Source: Neopestalotiopsis rosae (taxonomy: Eukaryota; Ascomycota; Sordariomycetes; Amphisphaeriales; Sporocadaceae). Taken from it: a DNA stretch of 64,000 nucleotides. Numbering within the stretch: position 1 is the stretch's first letter; each line of letters opens with the position of its first letter. Below are positions 23,553 through 35,128 of this stretch, piece after piece. The stretch covers positions 3,906,001-3,970,000 of the forward strand of contig JALGAS010000006.1 in assembly GCA_023078685.1 (NCBI GenBank), given 5' to 3'. The notes beneath the pieces were generated by a model that saw only the letters and a list, made by a program, of their open reading frames with translations, did not search any database and had not been told where the DNA came from. The position numbers and the translations under genes are program-made.

Positions 23553-24852
23553 TTATCTACTCAGCATAGGGAGACGGATTGCGGTGAGTGTCGGCCCTGA
23601 CCCAAGACCGGACCTCTCCTTGGTCTCGCTCATCTCGGGGCCCACGCTACCATATCCCGCCTCTACGTCAGTCTTGCGCCCGTGATTTACATCGGCAGCC
23701 ATTATGTCGGAGTGGCTCTCCAACTCTGGAATGCCGTTGAACGATGACACCGTGCTTTCAAGCAGTACAGACTCGCCTTTTGGCCGATGTTGCTTCCTTG
23801 GGGAACGAAGTCGCGACATCATGCGAAGATATGTTTCCGAGGGGGTGAATTTGGGTTTCGCAGAGTTTCGTTTCGACGAGGTAAATAGTTGCGGGAACGC
23901 AGAACCACAACAGACCATGATGGCTTTGTTTCATCAGCATAAGTGTGTAATATGTGGGCTCTTCAGCATTCAGTGCAAACATACCGACAGATGGCTCGAC
24001 TGCACTCCAGAACCAAAGCCAAGTGACATCTGGGTTCCCATCTGGCCTCCGCTCCGAGTCTACCATGACTGCCCTAGTAATTGCGATGACAATAGTTATG
24101 ATCGAAAGAGAAAAGAGCCCGACGAGGGCCAGCTTTTTAGACTGTCTGATCTGCGTGTTCCACACGAGAAAAGTTGGCAAGAGCATGACTGTAATAGGGG
24201 CATAGCAGTTAGCATCATCATATGTCATCAATACGAACTTTGGCAACTCACTCAAAAGGTCTGTGAGTACATCAAGTGCGGCGTTGGCCTTGAGGATATT
24301 CGCCGTAAAGTCGAGCTCCTTCTTGCGCTGACATACGACGGTGATTTGCTCAATAGTGCCACCAAGACACTTGTAATTGGCATTGCCAATAGCACTGAAG
24401 TAACTGCCGAGGGTAACAATCAGGACCGGCCACCAGATGTATTTGAAATTGTAAATTATCTTGCCAAGCCGCCGAAAGAACACTAAAAAGGAAAGCTTGA
24501 CCAAGAGCAGTCCTGTGTAGAAGAAGACTGCAGCAATCAGTGACGCATTGAGCCAGACTCTGAGAGCTACCAGATATCGACTCGCATCATATGTGGCTTT
24601 GCCTGCTTGAACGTTCATGATGTAGTACATATCCTTGGCCGCCCACTGCCAAGTTGCAGCAGTCGCCAGACTCAAAAGCCAGGAAAATACCACGAGAGCA
24701 TCATCCCAGTAAAGTCGCCGTGGACCCTGAAAGCGCGAAACAACACGACAAATGAGAGTGACCCCAGATATTGCGACAAAGGACCATATAGTGGCGATGT
24801 AGGCAGTATATGGGACTGCAGGCGGCGGCATCAATTCAGTCTCGCCGTCCAT
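23553..24852 (-). CDS. SAT4-family (PTH11-like, fungal rhodopsin fold) membrane protein, 391 aa
   Basis: Seven-helix membrane protein of the fungal SAT4 domain family (domain formerly DUF3328-unrelated rhodopsin-like). Exons 24852-24252, 24188-23985 and 23923-23553. The splices recreate family landmarks: LTDLL-IMLLPTFLVWN after intron one, and AVEPSV-AIMVCCGSAFPQLF after intron two, the latter being the usual end of helix seven. RRLYWDDALVVFSWLL is the conserved WDD segment after helix one. The tail is a disordered Ser/Arg-rich cytoplasmic region ending in GSGPTLTAIRLPMLSR. Such proteins act as surface sensors or receptors in some fungi and often sit beside metabolite genes, but ligand and partner are unknown here. 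Start 24852 (MDGETELMPPP) gives the usual short outside N-terminus. Confidence 0.87.
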
Positions 24853-25501
24853 ACTGGAGATTATACGTAAGTGCGAAAAGAATGCCAGATTTACATCAAA
24901 GACAAGGAGGTGAAGGAGAGAGGGATTCAGCACAGGATGATGAGCTAGCATCATTCGTAGCAGGAAGAGGGAGTGGGAATATATATCTACAAAAGGGAAA
25001 GACTAAAATCCCCAGTACGGTGCCACTATACGACTGTCACGGCCCCATAGTAGCGCGTTCGTCACCAAAACGACCACTCTTTAGCATACAACGCCTGAAG
25101 TGCACACAAGCAACAATCAAATAGCTTGAAGATTACGAATGCCGCGATGGAAGGCCAAGATACAAACCGGCGCCAACGAATCGCTTGCATGCTGCATGCG
25201 ACATATAATTGCTAACGTACATCGATATCCACAGTTCGTTGGCTGCACAGTCAACAGGTAACACTGGCCTGCTGTAGGGGTCCAGGGCATGAGTGCCCCG
25301 CTATAGCAGCTGCGCACTTGCAAGCATGCACAAACGTCGTTGGTGATGGCTCTTTCAAAGGCGCTTAAATGTGATTGCAACGGAGAACAAGGTAGTCAAG
25401 GATTCTGAATCGGGCTAACATTGCTATCTTTCTGCAAAACCACATCAGATTTTACGGGCAAGCGACGGCAGTTATAATCAGATTAATCGACTCAGACATG
25501 A
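24853..25501. other. Intergenic region, no gene seen
   Basis: About 650 bases between the start of the SAT4 gene and the 3' end of the methyltransferase gene. The minus-strand frame stays open for about 100 bases above the SAT4 ATG but reads as ordinary leader sequence. Confidence 0.55.
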
Positions 25502-26428
25502 TCATAGTCGCTTCTTCACCATAAGCAATATGATTGCCACTTCACCATGAACCGCTTCCTCTCCGGGCTTCACCCCAGCCTCATGCAAGAGTTCCTCAAT
25601 TCGTCTCCTCATTCTCTTCACCACGTCTTGTTCGGTCTCAACCTTATCAGGATGGGCCTCTCTCCACCTCGTGACGGAGCTGCTCGTCGCTATTGCCATT
25701 TCAAACTGTTCCGTACTGACTACCATCGACGTGCCCATTTTCTCAGGCTCTGAGCCATCCAGCTGCTTATTCCACTCTTTACGATAAAAGGTCTCCTCCT
25801 CGAACTCGGTTGCCGGAGGATCGAGAGTCCAAGGGAGCGGGAGTTCCACGTAAAGATTGCGAGTGAGTGAGTTTCCTTCGATGGCGTAGGGCACCACCTC
25901 ATCCTGAGCGATCTTGTCCATTGCTGCCTGGATGGCGATGCCATTTGGTGTCTTGATGGGATTGACCGCTGCGCTCGTCCTCGCCCACAGTGCAACGGTT
26001 CCTCCGGGCTTGAGCACACGTGCTGCACGACGCCAAAAGCCGTCCATGTCAAACCAGTGAGCTGCCGTGGCGGCAGTTAGCAGGTCGACACTATTTTCGG
26101 CGATTGGTTTCTCCAGATCAGTGCCCAGAACTTCGGCAGCTGAGACTTCGAAACGCAGCGACGAGTTAGAGGACTTGACGGATGCACGCGCCGAATTGAT
26201 CATGCCTTCTGATGCGTCTAGGCCGATTGCATTGGCAAAGAAAGGAGCCAGACTCTGTGTAGCTTGACCGGTACCGCAGCCCACGTCGACAACGAGACCG
26301 AGCTCACCGCCCGTGGCGACGTGGTGGTCGATGATGGTTTGAAAGAGCTTCGAGGAGTACCCTGGGCGTCCTGTCGCGTAGGATTCGCCCTGCTCCTGGG
26401 TGTAAGATCTGAATGTTTCCTCTCTCAT
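25502..26428 (-). CDS. Class I SAM-dependent methyltransferase, trans-aconitate methyltransferase type, 308 aa
   Basis: Soluble methyltransferase. Motif I is VVDVGCGTGQATQSL (residues 46-60). An acidic motif II, AIGLDASEGMI, contacts the SAM ribose. SAAEVLGTDLEKPIAENSVDLLTAATAAHWFD gives motif III and the following strand. The order and the AAHWFD signature match the Crg1/Tmt1-like fungal group, whose members methylate small carboxylic acids or terpenoid toxins such as cantharidin. The substrate here cannot be inferred. Single exon, normal length (about 300 aa). It shares the 22-26 kb stretch with a SAT4 protein, a membrane protein and a P450, a possible tailoring set without a backbone gene. 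Confidence 0.88.
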   Translation of the reverse strand: MREETFRSYTQEQGESYATGRPGYSSKLFQTIIDHHVATGGELGLVVDVGCGTGQATQSLAPFFANAIGLDASEGMINSARASVKSSNSSLRFEVSAAEVLGTDLEKPIAENSVDLLTAATAAHWFDMDGFWRRAARVLKPGGTVALWARTSAAVNPIKTPNGIAIQAAMDKIAQDEVVPYAIEGNSLTRNLYVELPLPWTLDPPATEFEEETFYRKEWNKQLDGSEPEKMGTSMVVSTEQFEMAIATSSSVTRWREAHPDKVETEQDVVKRMRRRIEELLHEAGVKPGEEAVHGEVAIILLMVKKRL

Positions 26429-27560
26429 TGCGATTGTAGTTTGAATTCCGCATCTGTTATACGTTTGACAAGAGTCAAAAACCTGCGAGAATGGTTCATG
26501 CCAGGATAGCCACGTTCATGAAAGAGGCATGCCGATGGGTGGTTTTGCTTGCCATAACTGCGCACGCATTTCGCATAGCGGTTTATAGGCGGTGCTTCGG
26601 ATCCGAAAGCGCTTACAGTATGCCGTGTTGCCGAAATCACAGAGTTTTGATGCAAAAGGTGCGCCTACGGTATTTATCGTTTTATGCCGCCTCCGTCACG
26701 GCATTTCTGGCCGACTCCGGCGCTGGAGTCTAGTGCATGCCCTAGGCCTGGTAGCTTGCCGCTGTTGGACTATAGCGAGTGCAAGTATACCACAGCAAAT
26801 CAGTGAAGTTGGCAACAACAAAGTCAGTACTACCTTGGAGATTGGTGTTTAACTTTACTCAGGACCCAGGTAGTAACAAGTCAATGTTTTCCTACTTATA
26901 TGCGAGGCCAGAATTTCCAACCGTGAGGCTGCGTCACGCCCAGCGAAACGTGCAGTGAATTGTGTTACAGGGCTATCCAGGCCACTTGGCAAATATATTA
27001 GTGCCTGTTCAGGAGTCTGCACAAACTCCGTACACTCTCTATCGAAATCTCCCAGGACGTACCACTCAATCGTTCTTCTTTTCAATAATCACCGATAGTA
27101 ATGCCTTCGTCTATATGATCATTGTACCTTGGCATTCAATTCGAAACCTGAAATTATGACTACTAGAACCACAGCGACGTTTATGTAACACTGTCAAGTC
27201 AAATAATCAACAGGAGGGCCTAGGGTAGTAGGTTGATTCCACGGAACAACTAGGACGAAAGCAATAGCATCAATGGGCGGAATATAGGCAAGTAGGTAGC
27301 GAAGTTGATCCGAATGCCATACTCGAAATGTCTGCATGCCACCATTGATTCATAGGCCATCGATGCGCTACACGCCAGAAGTTATGAGGGTTAAGACTTT
27401 TCCACCCTGCGGCTGCGAGACCGCCGGGAATTGATTGTTTCCAATACCGCCGCTGGAGTGGAGATCGAAGCGCATTAGATTTATGAAGTCATAAAGGAAA
27501 GTCGCCCGAAGAGCTATTCAATGTGACTAGTTACGTAAACTGGTGATTCTGTCATGAGCT
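26429..27560. other. Intergenic region, no gene seen
   Basis: About 1.1 kb between the methyltransferase start and the 3' end of the large STAND-related gene. One minus-strand frame of 76 codons (26855-27085) lacks a family signature and supporting splice sites. Confidence 0.55.
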
Positions 27561-30500
27561 TCACTCCTGCGAATAGTACGATAGATGCGTCGATGGAGGA
27601 CCGAAATCCGGAAGTTGTGAGGCTAGAATGGAAGGCCGCCCGTCCGAAACGCCCCAATTCCTGCTGGTCTCCCGCTCAAACTCTTGTAAAAGCATCGATA
27701 GAACCCGAAAGCCGGTCACCTCGTTTTGCATGACAGCTCGAATGACAGTCTCCGTAAGCACGACCTTGTCCGGCCGTCTTTGCAGAAGAAGATGCATGAC
27801 TTTATCACCTCTGCGCAGATTCCCTGCTGCTGCACAGATCACTTCCTCCGTAATGGGGATGTCATCACCACACACATCGAATATAAGCTCCAGAGCTATT
27901 TCGCCGTGATCTTGGTTCCCTGCCACGGTCGTCACGACTTCTGCCAAATCCTCTGGTCCACTTGTGTGCAAACGCTGCTTGAATCTCGTTTCATCGTTCT
28001 GCTTATTTCCACCACCATCTTCGTCTAATGCAAAGCCACTGCTCGCTGAGACGGTCCTGAGATACTCGAAGATTGCATACTTAGGACTGTCGGGATCAAT
28101 CTTCTTGAAGTACCATCGTGGTCTGCACATGCCTTCATCGGTAACAAAGAAGGCACCCATAGCTGGGCGTTTGCACCCAAATCTTGTTCTCAGGTGGTCA
28201 AAAATCATACGGTGGTCGGTGTGAACCATCAACGTCTCCATAACAGCTTGGCGCATCGACGCTACGGCTTCCTCACGATGACGATCTTTAAACTTTCTTT
28301 CCATCTTGGATTTGCAGAACAGGAGGCTTGCAAGATTATGTAGGATCGCGGCTTTGCTAGGATTGTCCGCCAAACCCTGAGCCATCGTGGCGGCATCTCG
28401 TGCGATCTTCATAGGGTCTTCAGGATCAAAGTTGTTTTTTTTGAACTTGTGCCTTTCGTAAATCAGAGTGGCGAGATGGCTCAATCCTACTGAGCGTTCT
28501 ATTGATGCCTCTGGAGCGCACTTTAACGCTTTTCGTATGTAGCGAATGGCCTCTCTGAGGTTGCGTCGAGTACGGCGTCGCGAAAAGAGATTCGCGTGAA
28601 GGCTGCCCATGTTGTTCAATACAGCAGCGCGACCAGTGCTCACGAATATCCCTTTGGCAAGTGTATCATTCTCCAGTGTTTCGAGTGTGGAGAGCGCTTT
28701 TGTCATTAATTCCAACGCCTCATCTCCATCATCCGGGATTTCCCCATCCATGAATCTATCGGCCAGCAGGCTGGCAAGGTTGTTGAGCAACGCGATGCGC
28801 TTGCGACCATTGGAGAATTCGAATGGCAATAATTCCAAGGCTTGTCGCATAAATGATACCGCTTTATTGAGATCCATTTTATCTCCCGTTTTGGCATATC
28901 TGTCCCGGAGCTGCAGTCCGAGAATATGCATCAGATGGCCACGATCCACATCGTGGTTTGTCGCGCTGATAGCTTCACCTATGCTCTTGATAGCCTCATT
29001 GAGATGAGCTAGATGTGCCGTCCTTCGATACAGATGCTCAAGGTGAATGCCCAAATTACCGAGGAGGGCGACTCGGTTGTTTTTGTACTGCACTCCAATC
29101 GCTGCATACAGTGGCTGGGTTCTGGAGTCGGTCTGTTCCAGTTCTTTCATCGCCTTGCGAGTATTCGATAGAGCCTCCTTGAGACTGGCCAGTCCGCCAA
29201 ATTCCTGATATTTGACGCTATAGACGAGCCCAATAGCGCTCAATAATTTCACTCGGGCTGGATGCTTGGGAGGCAGATCGACCACAAACTTTTGCAATAA
29301 ATCGGCTATCCGTTCATGAAGCAAGGGATCGGAAATCCGGATATCGGATGTGATCTCGGAGTCCGGTTTCCTGCCGAAAGTTTCTTTGTCGTTCACAACT
29401 GCCTCTTTCACAATATTTGGAGCGCCATGATTTTCCAATTGAGCTACCACATCATCACCAAAAGAGGTTGACGCGTAAGCTGAAGGTTCCCCAAAAGAAA
29501 GTTCACTTATATTTGGTTGATTTTCAATTGGACCTTGGTCGTACTCTTCTTGTATGTGTCAACTGCTCTGTTACCACTCAAATTTTCACGAAAGACTTAC
29601 CATAATGTCCCCATGGCTGTCCGTGTTCAAAGCCCGTAGAAACTCCAGGATGTTCAGATACCGCGTCGAGCTCCATAGGGTCTCCAGAACTCTTGTATTC
29701 CGCCTCAAGATGAAGTGCGTCGTCATCATGATCAAAAAGGAATCGAATAAAAGCATTCCTAGGCCACAGAGATTCGTGAAGCAACTTTACCATCTTGTCC
29801 TTGCCGAGATACACCGAATCAAAAGTCTGCTCAAACGGCAATGCCGAGCTGCGAAGATGTCCATCAAGATCAACACTATCATCTGGGATACGGGATACAG
29901 GTCGAAATGGTAGTTCTGGCCCTAACCTTGAGATGATATCATCATAAGACTGAATATTCCCGTCTCTCTTGAGCTGTGCTCTGTACAGTGGTGTTTGATT
30001 GAAAGTGTCTCTAAGGTCAGGGACAACCCCCTTCTCAAGTAGCATTTGGACAATCTCAGCGTGACCGGCATCCGCAGCGAAGAACAACGGCGTCTGATCA
30101 AAGGTGTTCCGAGATCGCGCATCAGCGCCTTGATCGAGTAAGTGTTTGACAATAGAATTGTAGCCACCCTCAGCCGCCCATGACAATGCTGAGCGGTTGT
30201 GCATCGGGTCTGTCTCTTCAATATCAATGCGAGAGGATTTGATGAGCAACTTCACGATGGATTCGAAACCCATTCTTGATGCGTATAACAGCTCATCTTG
30301 GAGCTTCACCTCATTGTGATCGTGATTAGCACTATATTGGAGTAGGAACTCCACGAAAATCGCGTCTTCATTTGTGATAGCGTCATGTAATAAAGCTTTC
30401 CGACGTGTCGCATGTTGTACGTCAGTAAACGCTTTGTCGGTCAAAAGCAACTTCACGGTACTCAGAAGCCTCAATTCGGAGGCCCGAAAGAGGGCCCTTT

Positions 30501-32599
30501 CCCAGTGCTCTACATCATGCTGGAGGAGAATTTGCACGATAGCTTCCTGCCTTTGGCGAACTGCACATAGTAGAGGCGTTTCACCTCCTGTGCTCTCTGC
30601 TTCTGCTTTAGCGCCGCGTTCAAGCAATAGCTCTAGCGCACGCATACTCCCTCCGCTGGCAGCATAGAACAGTGCAGTCTGGCCTTGTCCGTCTTTCACT
30701 TCAATACTAGTAGGAAGACGATCAAGCAGTTTTCTAATCACCCTGTCTTGGTTCAAGTATGCGGCAATGTGTAGCAAAGAAACATTGCCCGAGCCCAATT
30801 CGACCCCACCAAGTAGTGTTGGTCCTTGAACGCAGTACAATACTGATTGGTACCACGCCTGGATATGACCAGGGCTGTCATTCAAACGCTGAAGATGCGT
30901 CCTCGTCGACCATTGTGATGCATGATACATCCAATGGCAACTGGCATAGGAATGGAATGGGAAGCTCCCAAACCGGGATAGGCGTTCTTCCTCCGATTGC
31001 GCACATCCAGATGCGAAATCGTCGAGAAGTAAATAGTTGGCACAAGTATCTGCAATGATTTTATGCGCATCGGGAAACCGTTGAGAGCAACCTTGCGTGA
31101 GATGATCCTTCACTAATGTGTTCATCAAGTCGATGGTTCCGGTTTCTTTGTCGACGCTGACAAATCCTCCGCATGCCTCGAGCAAGTCGTCGACATTTGG
31201 AATCGTGTCGAGGCGTAAAGTCTTGCTATCACGACGAGTAGCCAGTGCATGCTGGAGTTCTGACGTGCTAAGTGGCCACTGAGCGCAGATAATCCACATG
31301 AAAACTTTCTTGGCCAGTTCGTGCCGATCCGTAAGCTCAGCAATGGCTCGATCGATCGAGCTCAGCCAGGCATTTGCTAGAGCGCTAGTAGGAGTTCCTA
31401 GTGACTTCAATGTATCATGAATTGCCTCGACAGACATTGCCGCCAAATTGTCGACCAAATATGGGAGAAAGTTACGCGCAAGCAAAAAGCTACACCTATC
31501 AGCATCTGCTCAATTCATTCATGCGGATACACATACACTCCGCCAGCAGCGCACCAAACGCGGAAGATAATCTCCCGTCGTAGTTCGGAAGAGTTCTGGC
31601 CAAATCTTGGGATGTTCGATATTTGAGTATCCAAATACATGTATATGTCCATTTCCGAATGTTTTGGGCGTATTTCAAGTATTGGAGCACTCACAAATAG
31701 GCTCACCCGGCGATGAGCCACACGAGCCGTAGATGGTGTTAGCCATTCCGAAATGCTTTCCCTTTGTGCATTAGATTCCCGATGGACGCTCTTTGAAACT
31801 TGGGCGACAGAAGTGGCCCCTCCCCGCATCTTGTTGATTGATTGAAGCCAGTATTCGCTCATAGCGGGTACATCTTCAGGAGCGATCCTTCCCACAGTGC
31901 TTATTTTGATGTTATACTCAATTGTGTGGACCTTTGAGAAGTTGATGCGAGAACTTTGCTTCAAGCGTACGTCTGAGTTCTCCAAAATCAAATGCAGTGG
32001 GGCCCTGATTAGTCGTTCCCCTTCCAGCATCACTGCTGACTGGCCCTTGGCAACCAGTGCGCAATGGTCGTCGGCATTGATGCCGGACTTTGTCGCCCCT
32101 CTGCCATCATATGTATGCACAGACACGGCCAGGCAGTGGCCGCTATAGCTCTGCACCACTATGAACCAATGTATTTTGACAATTACTTGTTCTCCCCACC
32201 GTCCGATACTGACGAGCCCATCTCTATGGTATTCGGTCGAGTTCGCAGGTTCGGGCCAAAGGGTTCGAAAGACTTTCCCTTTCTTGAAATACTTTCGATA
32301 ATTCTTTGGATTTACGAACACGAAGCCTTGATAACGTCAGCGCAAGACTGGTCAAAGGACAGGATGTCAGTACTTGAATCGAGAGGTTCTTCGGTAACCT
32401 CATCACGCGAACTTTGGCCCGGCGTCCGTTCGCTCATGGCTCGGCGGCCTCGACATCCACTTGGGACATGGAAATGTGTAGATAAAGTTGACTTGTGATG
32501 TTCAAAATCCATGCGGGGTTTTCCAAAGATATGCGTTGATGCCTCATAAGGACGAAAGCTGATTGGCTCTAGCCTGCAGATTCTGGTGAGGCTGTGCAT
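27561..32599 (-). CDS. DUF6590 - partial NACHT - ankyrin - TPR protein (STAND/NLR-related), about 1632 aa
   Basis: Probable intracellular recognition protein of the fungal NLR type. Exons about 32599-32374, 32326-31537, 31495-29601 and 29548-27561; the lengths sum to whole codons. Order: disordered start; DUF6590 (about 85-230; KKGKVFRTLW, GHCLAVSVHTYDGRGATK, SSRINFSKVHTIEYN); SISEWLTP at 265-272, the usual entry to a fungal NACHT module; then, about 12 residues later, VSLFVSAPILEI, the post-Walker-B sensor strand. MDIYMYLDTQISNIPRF, GG-VCSFLLARNFLPYLVDNLAA and the winged-helix WIICAQWPLSTSELQHAL follow. Ankyrin repeats span about 577-850, CHAT-protein-like TPRs about 1020-1330. The tail has ITEEVICAAAGN-type repeats. 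Walker A and B are absent. The start is uncertain (32599, 32512 or 32437), and the 41-base intron is short. It may be a working fusion or a decaying gene. Confidence 0.7.
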
Positions 32600-34285
32600 G
32601 TGCTCGGCTCCGCGAACCAATTTACGCCCCCCTGCAAGCGCCTGTCAATATCATCTGCCGTGATTGATAATAGATGATGCACTGTTGGGGAAAAGAGTGT
32701 GTATAATGTAACGAATGCCACGCAAATCCTATCGTATATGAGACATAGATTTCGTTCACCTGCACTTTTCAGAACGTGAACGAATTGCACTAATTCCTGT
32801 TGCAATACCAGCACGCCCCCCCCCACGTTTTGGCTACATGCTCCAGGGCGAGCTTGCCTATTTATATTCTTCTGCACAGAGTATACTGCTTAACGATATC
32901 TGCCTCATTTATTGATCACTCTGTTCGCCTATTCACCTTTTCTTATTTTGATCTATGGCCGTGACGTGAGATCGTCTGATATGGCTGTCTGGTAATGATG
33001 CCGTCGTTGTTTCCTAGTGAGGGATTCCGAAAGATAGTGGCCTGCACTGGCACAAGGAACCCGTTACAAACAACATGGTTGACTGTTGGGAGTATGGAAA
33101 TACTGTTGTCCCATTTTCCTTTATCATGCTGAGCTCTATCTAGTACGGACGAGATACTCATCCCACATTTGGCTTCTTTTCAGACCAAGACGAAGAAATA
33201 AGAAAAGAAAATCTGCCGTGAACTTGGAAGTACCCGTGGTAGCGTTCTATACATCTTCCCGAGTTTTGTAAAATAGGGTTCTTGTCAATGCAATAAATCA
33301 AGACTCTCAAGAGTTGAGCTCATATTATAAGAGGTTCCGGGAATATACAATTACACAAAAAATTTGTTGCATGCACAGAAAGAACTCCAAGCTATTCTTG
33401 TGATGGGCAGAATGCCATATCTTTTCTACACGTTGCGAGCCTGCTGTTTTCTCTATTACTGTTATAAATATACTACACGCGGTTCTTCACTCGATGCATT
33501 CTCAAAAGTACTAAGACAAACGTAAACTTTTCAGCAAATTTTGAAATTGTATTACCCGAGTCACCGTGATCACATAAAAGTATACTCCAACGACATGTTC
33601 AATTTATCTTATGAGAGCCAACAGAGAGGGGAATGTAATGAACGAGGGATACTGTAAAGCAAGCTTGGGTTGGTCCCAGCAAGCTACAAAAGAGAGTTGC
33701 GAAAGAGGGACTCAATATACCCGAGCAGGCAATGTGCAATGGGGTACTATATACATCAGTACCACAGAGAATTTCTGGAGGTGGTTGACGTGATTCCACA
33801 GTGTCTGAAAGATGTTCGCCGAAGAAGATAGTAACGTAACCAAGAAAAGACCATCCTACTGTCCATCAAATGAAAATGCTAGGGATTCATTGTCGCGTTG
33901 GTCTCTAAAGAGAGTGAAATGCCAACGCTGATATTCGATTACCCATATGAAAACGTGCTTAGTCGCCGCCATTTACATGTCCTTGACATCTGTCATTGGG
34001 TCCGGCTGTTCAGAGGTTTCGGAATCTGACTGCTCCGGATTTGCCTCTGACTGCGCCGATGTTCTGTATAACCTTTGAGGAAAGGGAAAATTGCCTAGGA
34101 ATCCGGAAGCGATGCCCACTGTGCAGGTATTCCGCATTTTAGGGGCATCATATTTTGGATTCATTTGGCTTGAACCTCCCGTTGTGGGAGACACTGCTGA
34201 GTGGGACATACGATGACTCGATGATGGAGCAAGGCCACCACCTATGGCAGGGCTTGGACTCCAAGACATGCATCGAGTCAAACGT
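32600..34285. other. Intergenic region upstream of the DUF6590/NACHT gene
   Basis: About 1.7 kb, AT-rich in 33250-33600. A minus-strand open frame at 33973-34305 (110 codons, Ser/Pro-rich) directly follows an exon of the small gene and could be an alternative, longer 3' end of it in another frame. Otherwise nothing recognisable. Confidence 0.5.
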
Positions 34286-35001
34286 TCATGAACTGTCGTG
34301 TTCATCTTGTTAGTTCTGCGACCAAAGCGATGCTTAAGACCTTACCTCTTCGAGAGATCCCGAAGGTCTCGTGAGCAGTTGGCATCCATGGGGGCGCATC
34401 TGGGACTATAGTACTAAGGTCAACATTCAACACCTAGTGTATAGCGATAATTCAAGACAAGTGAGGCTTACCAATTTTATTGGCCATGTACAGCGAAAGT
34501 GTCTTGTTGGTTGTGAGAAGAGAAGCGGAGATGGTGTCCATGCAGTAGGCTGTCATGCGAGAGATGCAGAGCATGCAATATTGTGAGAGGAAGTTAGAAG
34601 AACTCTCATCTATTTTCCAGGTCTTGGGCAGCTTTTGTTTCCGTCCGAGTCAAAGGCTAGAGCCAGAAGTAGCAGCATGCAGGAAGATCGTTTCTTACTC
34701 AGGATGAGTGCATATGTAAGAACTAATGCTCCTACTGTCCTATCACGCCTCTACACGCTCGAGCAATCTTCAATAACCCAGAGGACCATGGTCTTCTAAG
34801 TAGCATCGATGTTCTTGTGGGTGCTGTGACTTCGCCAATGATTTGGTGGGCGTCCAAGGTAGACACAGCTTTTTACACTTTCTGGTTAGGCAAAATTGAG
34901 CTTGTCGCCCCGTTAGAGAGTAGGTATCATTGCGGCCCAATGTTTGAGCTGGCGTTGGAGAGCATACCCGCGCCCGACGGCGATGCACCAACAGAGACCA
35001 T
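34286..35001 (-). CDS. Small five-exon hypothetical protein, about 129 aa
   Basis: I do not recognise this protein. Five exons, 35001-34968, 34868-34747, 34631-34472, 34399-34346 and 34305-34286, keep one frame across four GT-AG introns. The product begins MVSVGASPSGAAVSTLDAH, continues RTSMLLRRPWSSGLLKIARA, then SQYCMLCISRMTAYCMDT and LSLYMANKIDAPPWMPTAHE, and ends RRDEHDSS. Exon 3 is Cys/Met-rich with alternating hydrophobic residues, likely helical. Donors GTATGC, GTAAGC and GTAAGG look good; GTGATA (intron 2) is weak. It starts 127 bases from the divergent STAND gene at 35129 and lies between two STAND genes, where fungi often keep partner genes. It could instead be a decayed fragment of a longer gene. 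Confidence 0.35.
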
Positions 35002-35128
35002 AAGCAGAGAGCCTCATCTTACAAATTTAAGGCAGCCATATATATAAACTCGAATTAGCTCAATAGTATAGGAAGTGGATCAAAATTAGATCCATTATTT
35101 GTGAAACGGCAGTCTAGGACCGCATCCC

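Noticed and set aside
26855..27085. 76-codon minus-strand frame
   Set aside because: No family features, no splice partner, and its start codon context is poor.
27561..29450. Treating the TPR part as a separate gene starting at 29450
   Set aside because: The frame is open above it and joins perfectly (G|AA GAG TAC) to the ankyrin exon across a 52-base intron with good splice sites.
29578..31485. Treating the ankyrin part as its own gene starting at 31485
   Set aside because: The codon there is TTG, not ATG, and the frame continues upstream by splicing into NACHT and DUF6590 sequence.
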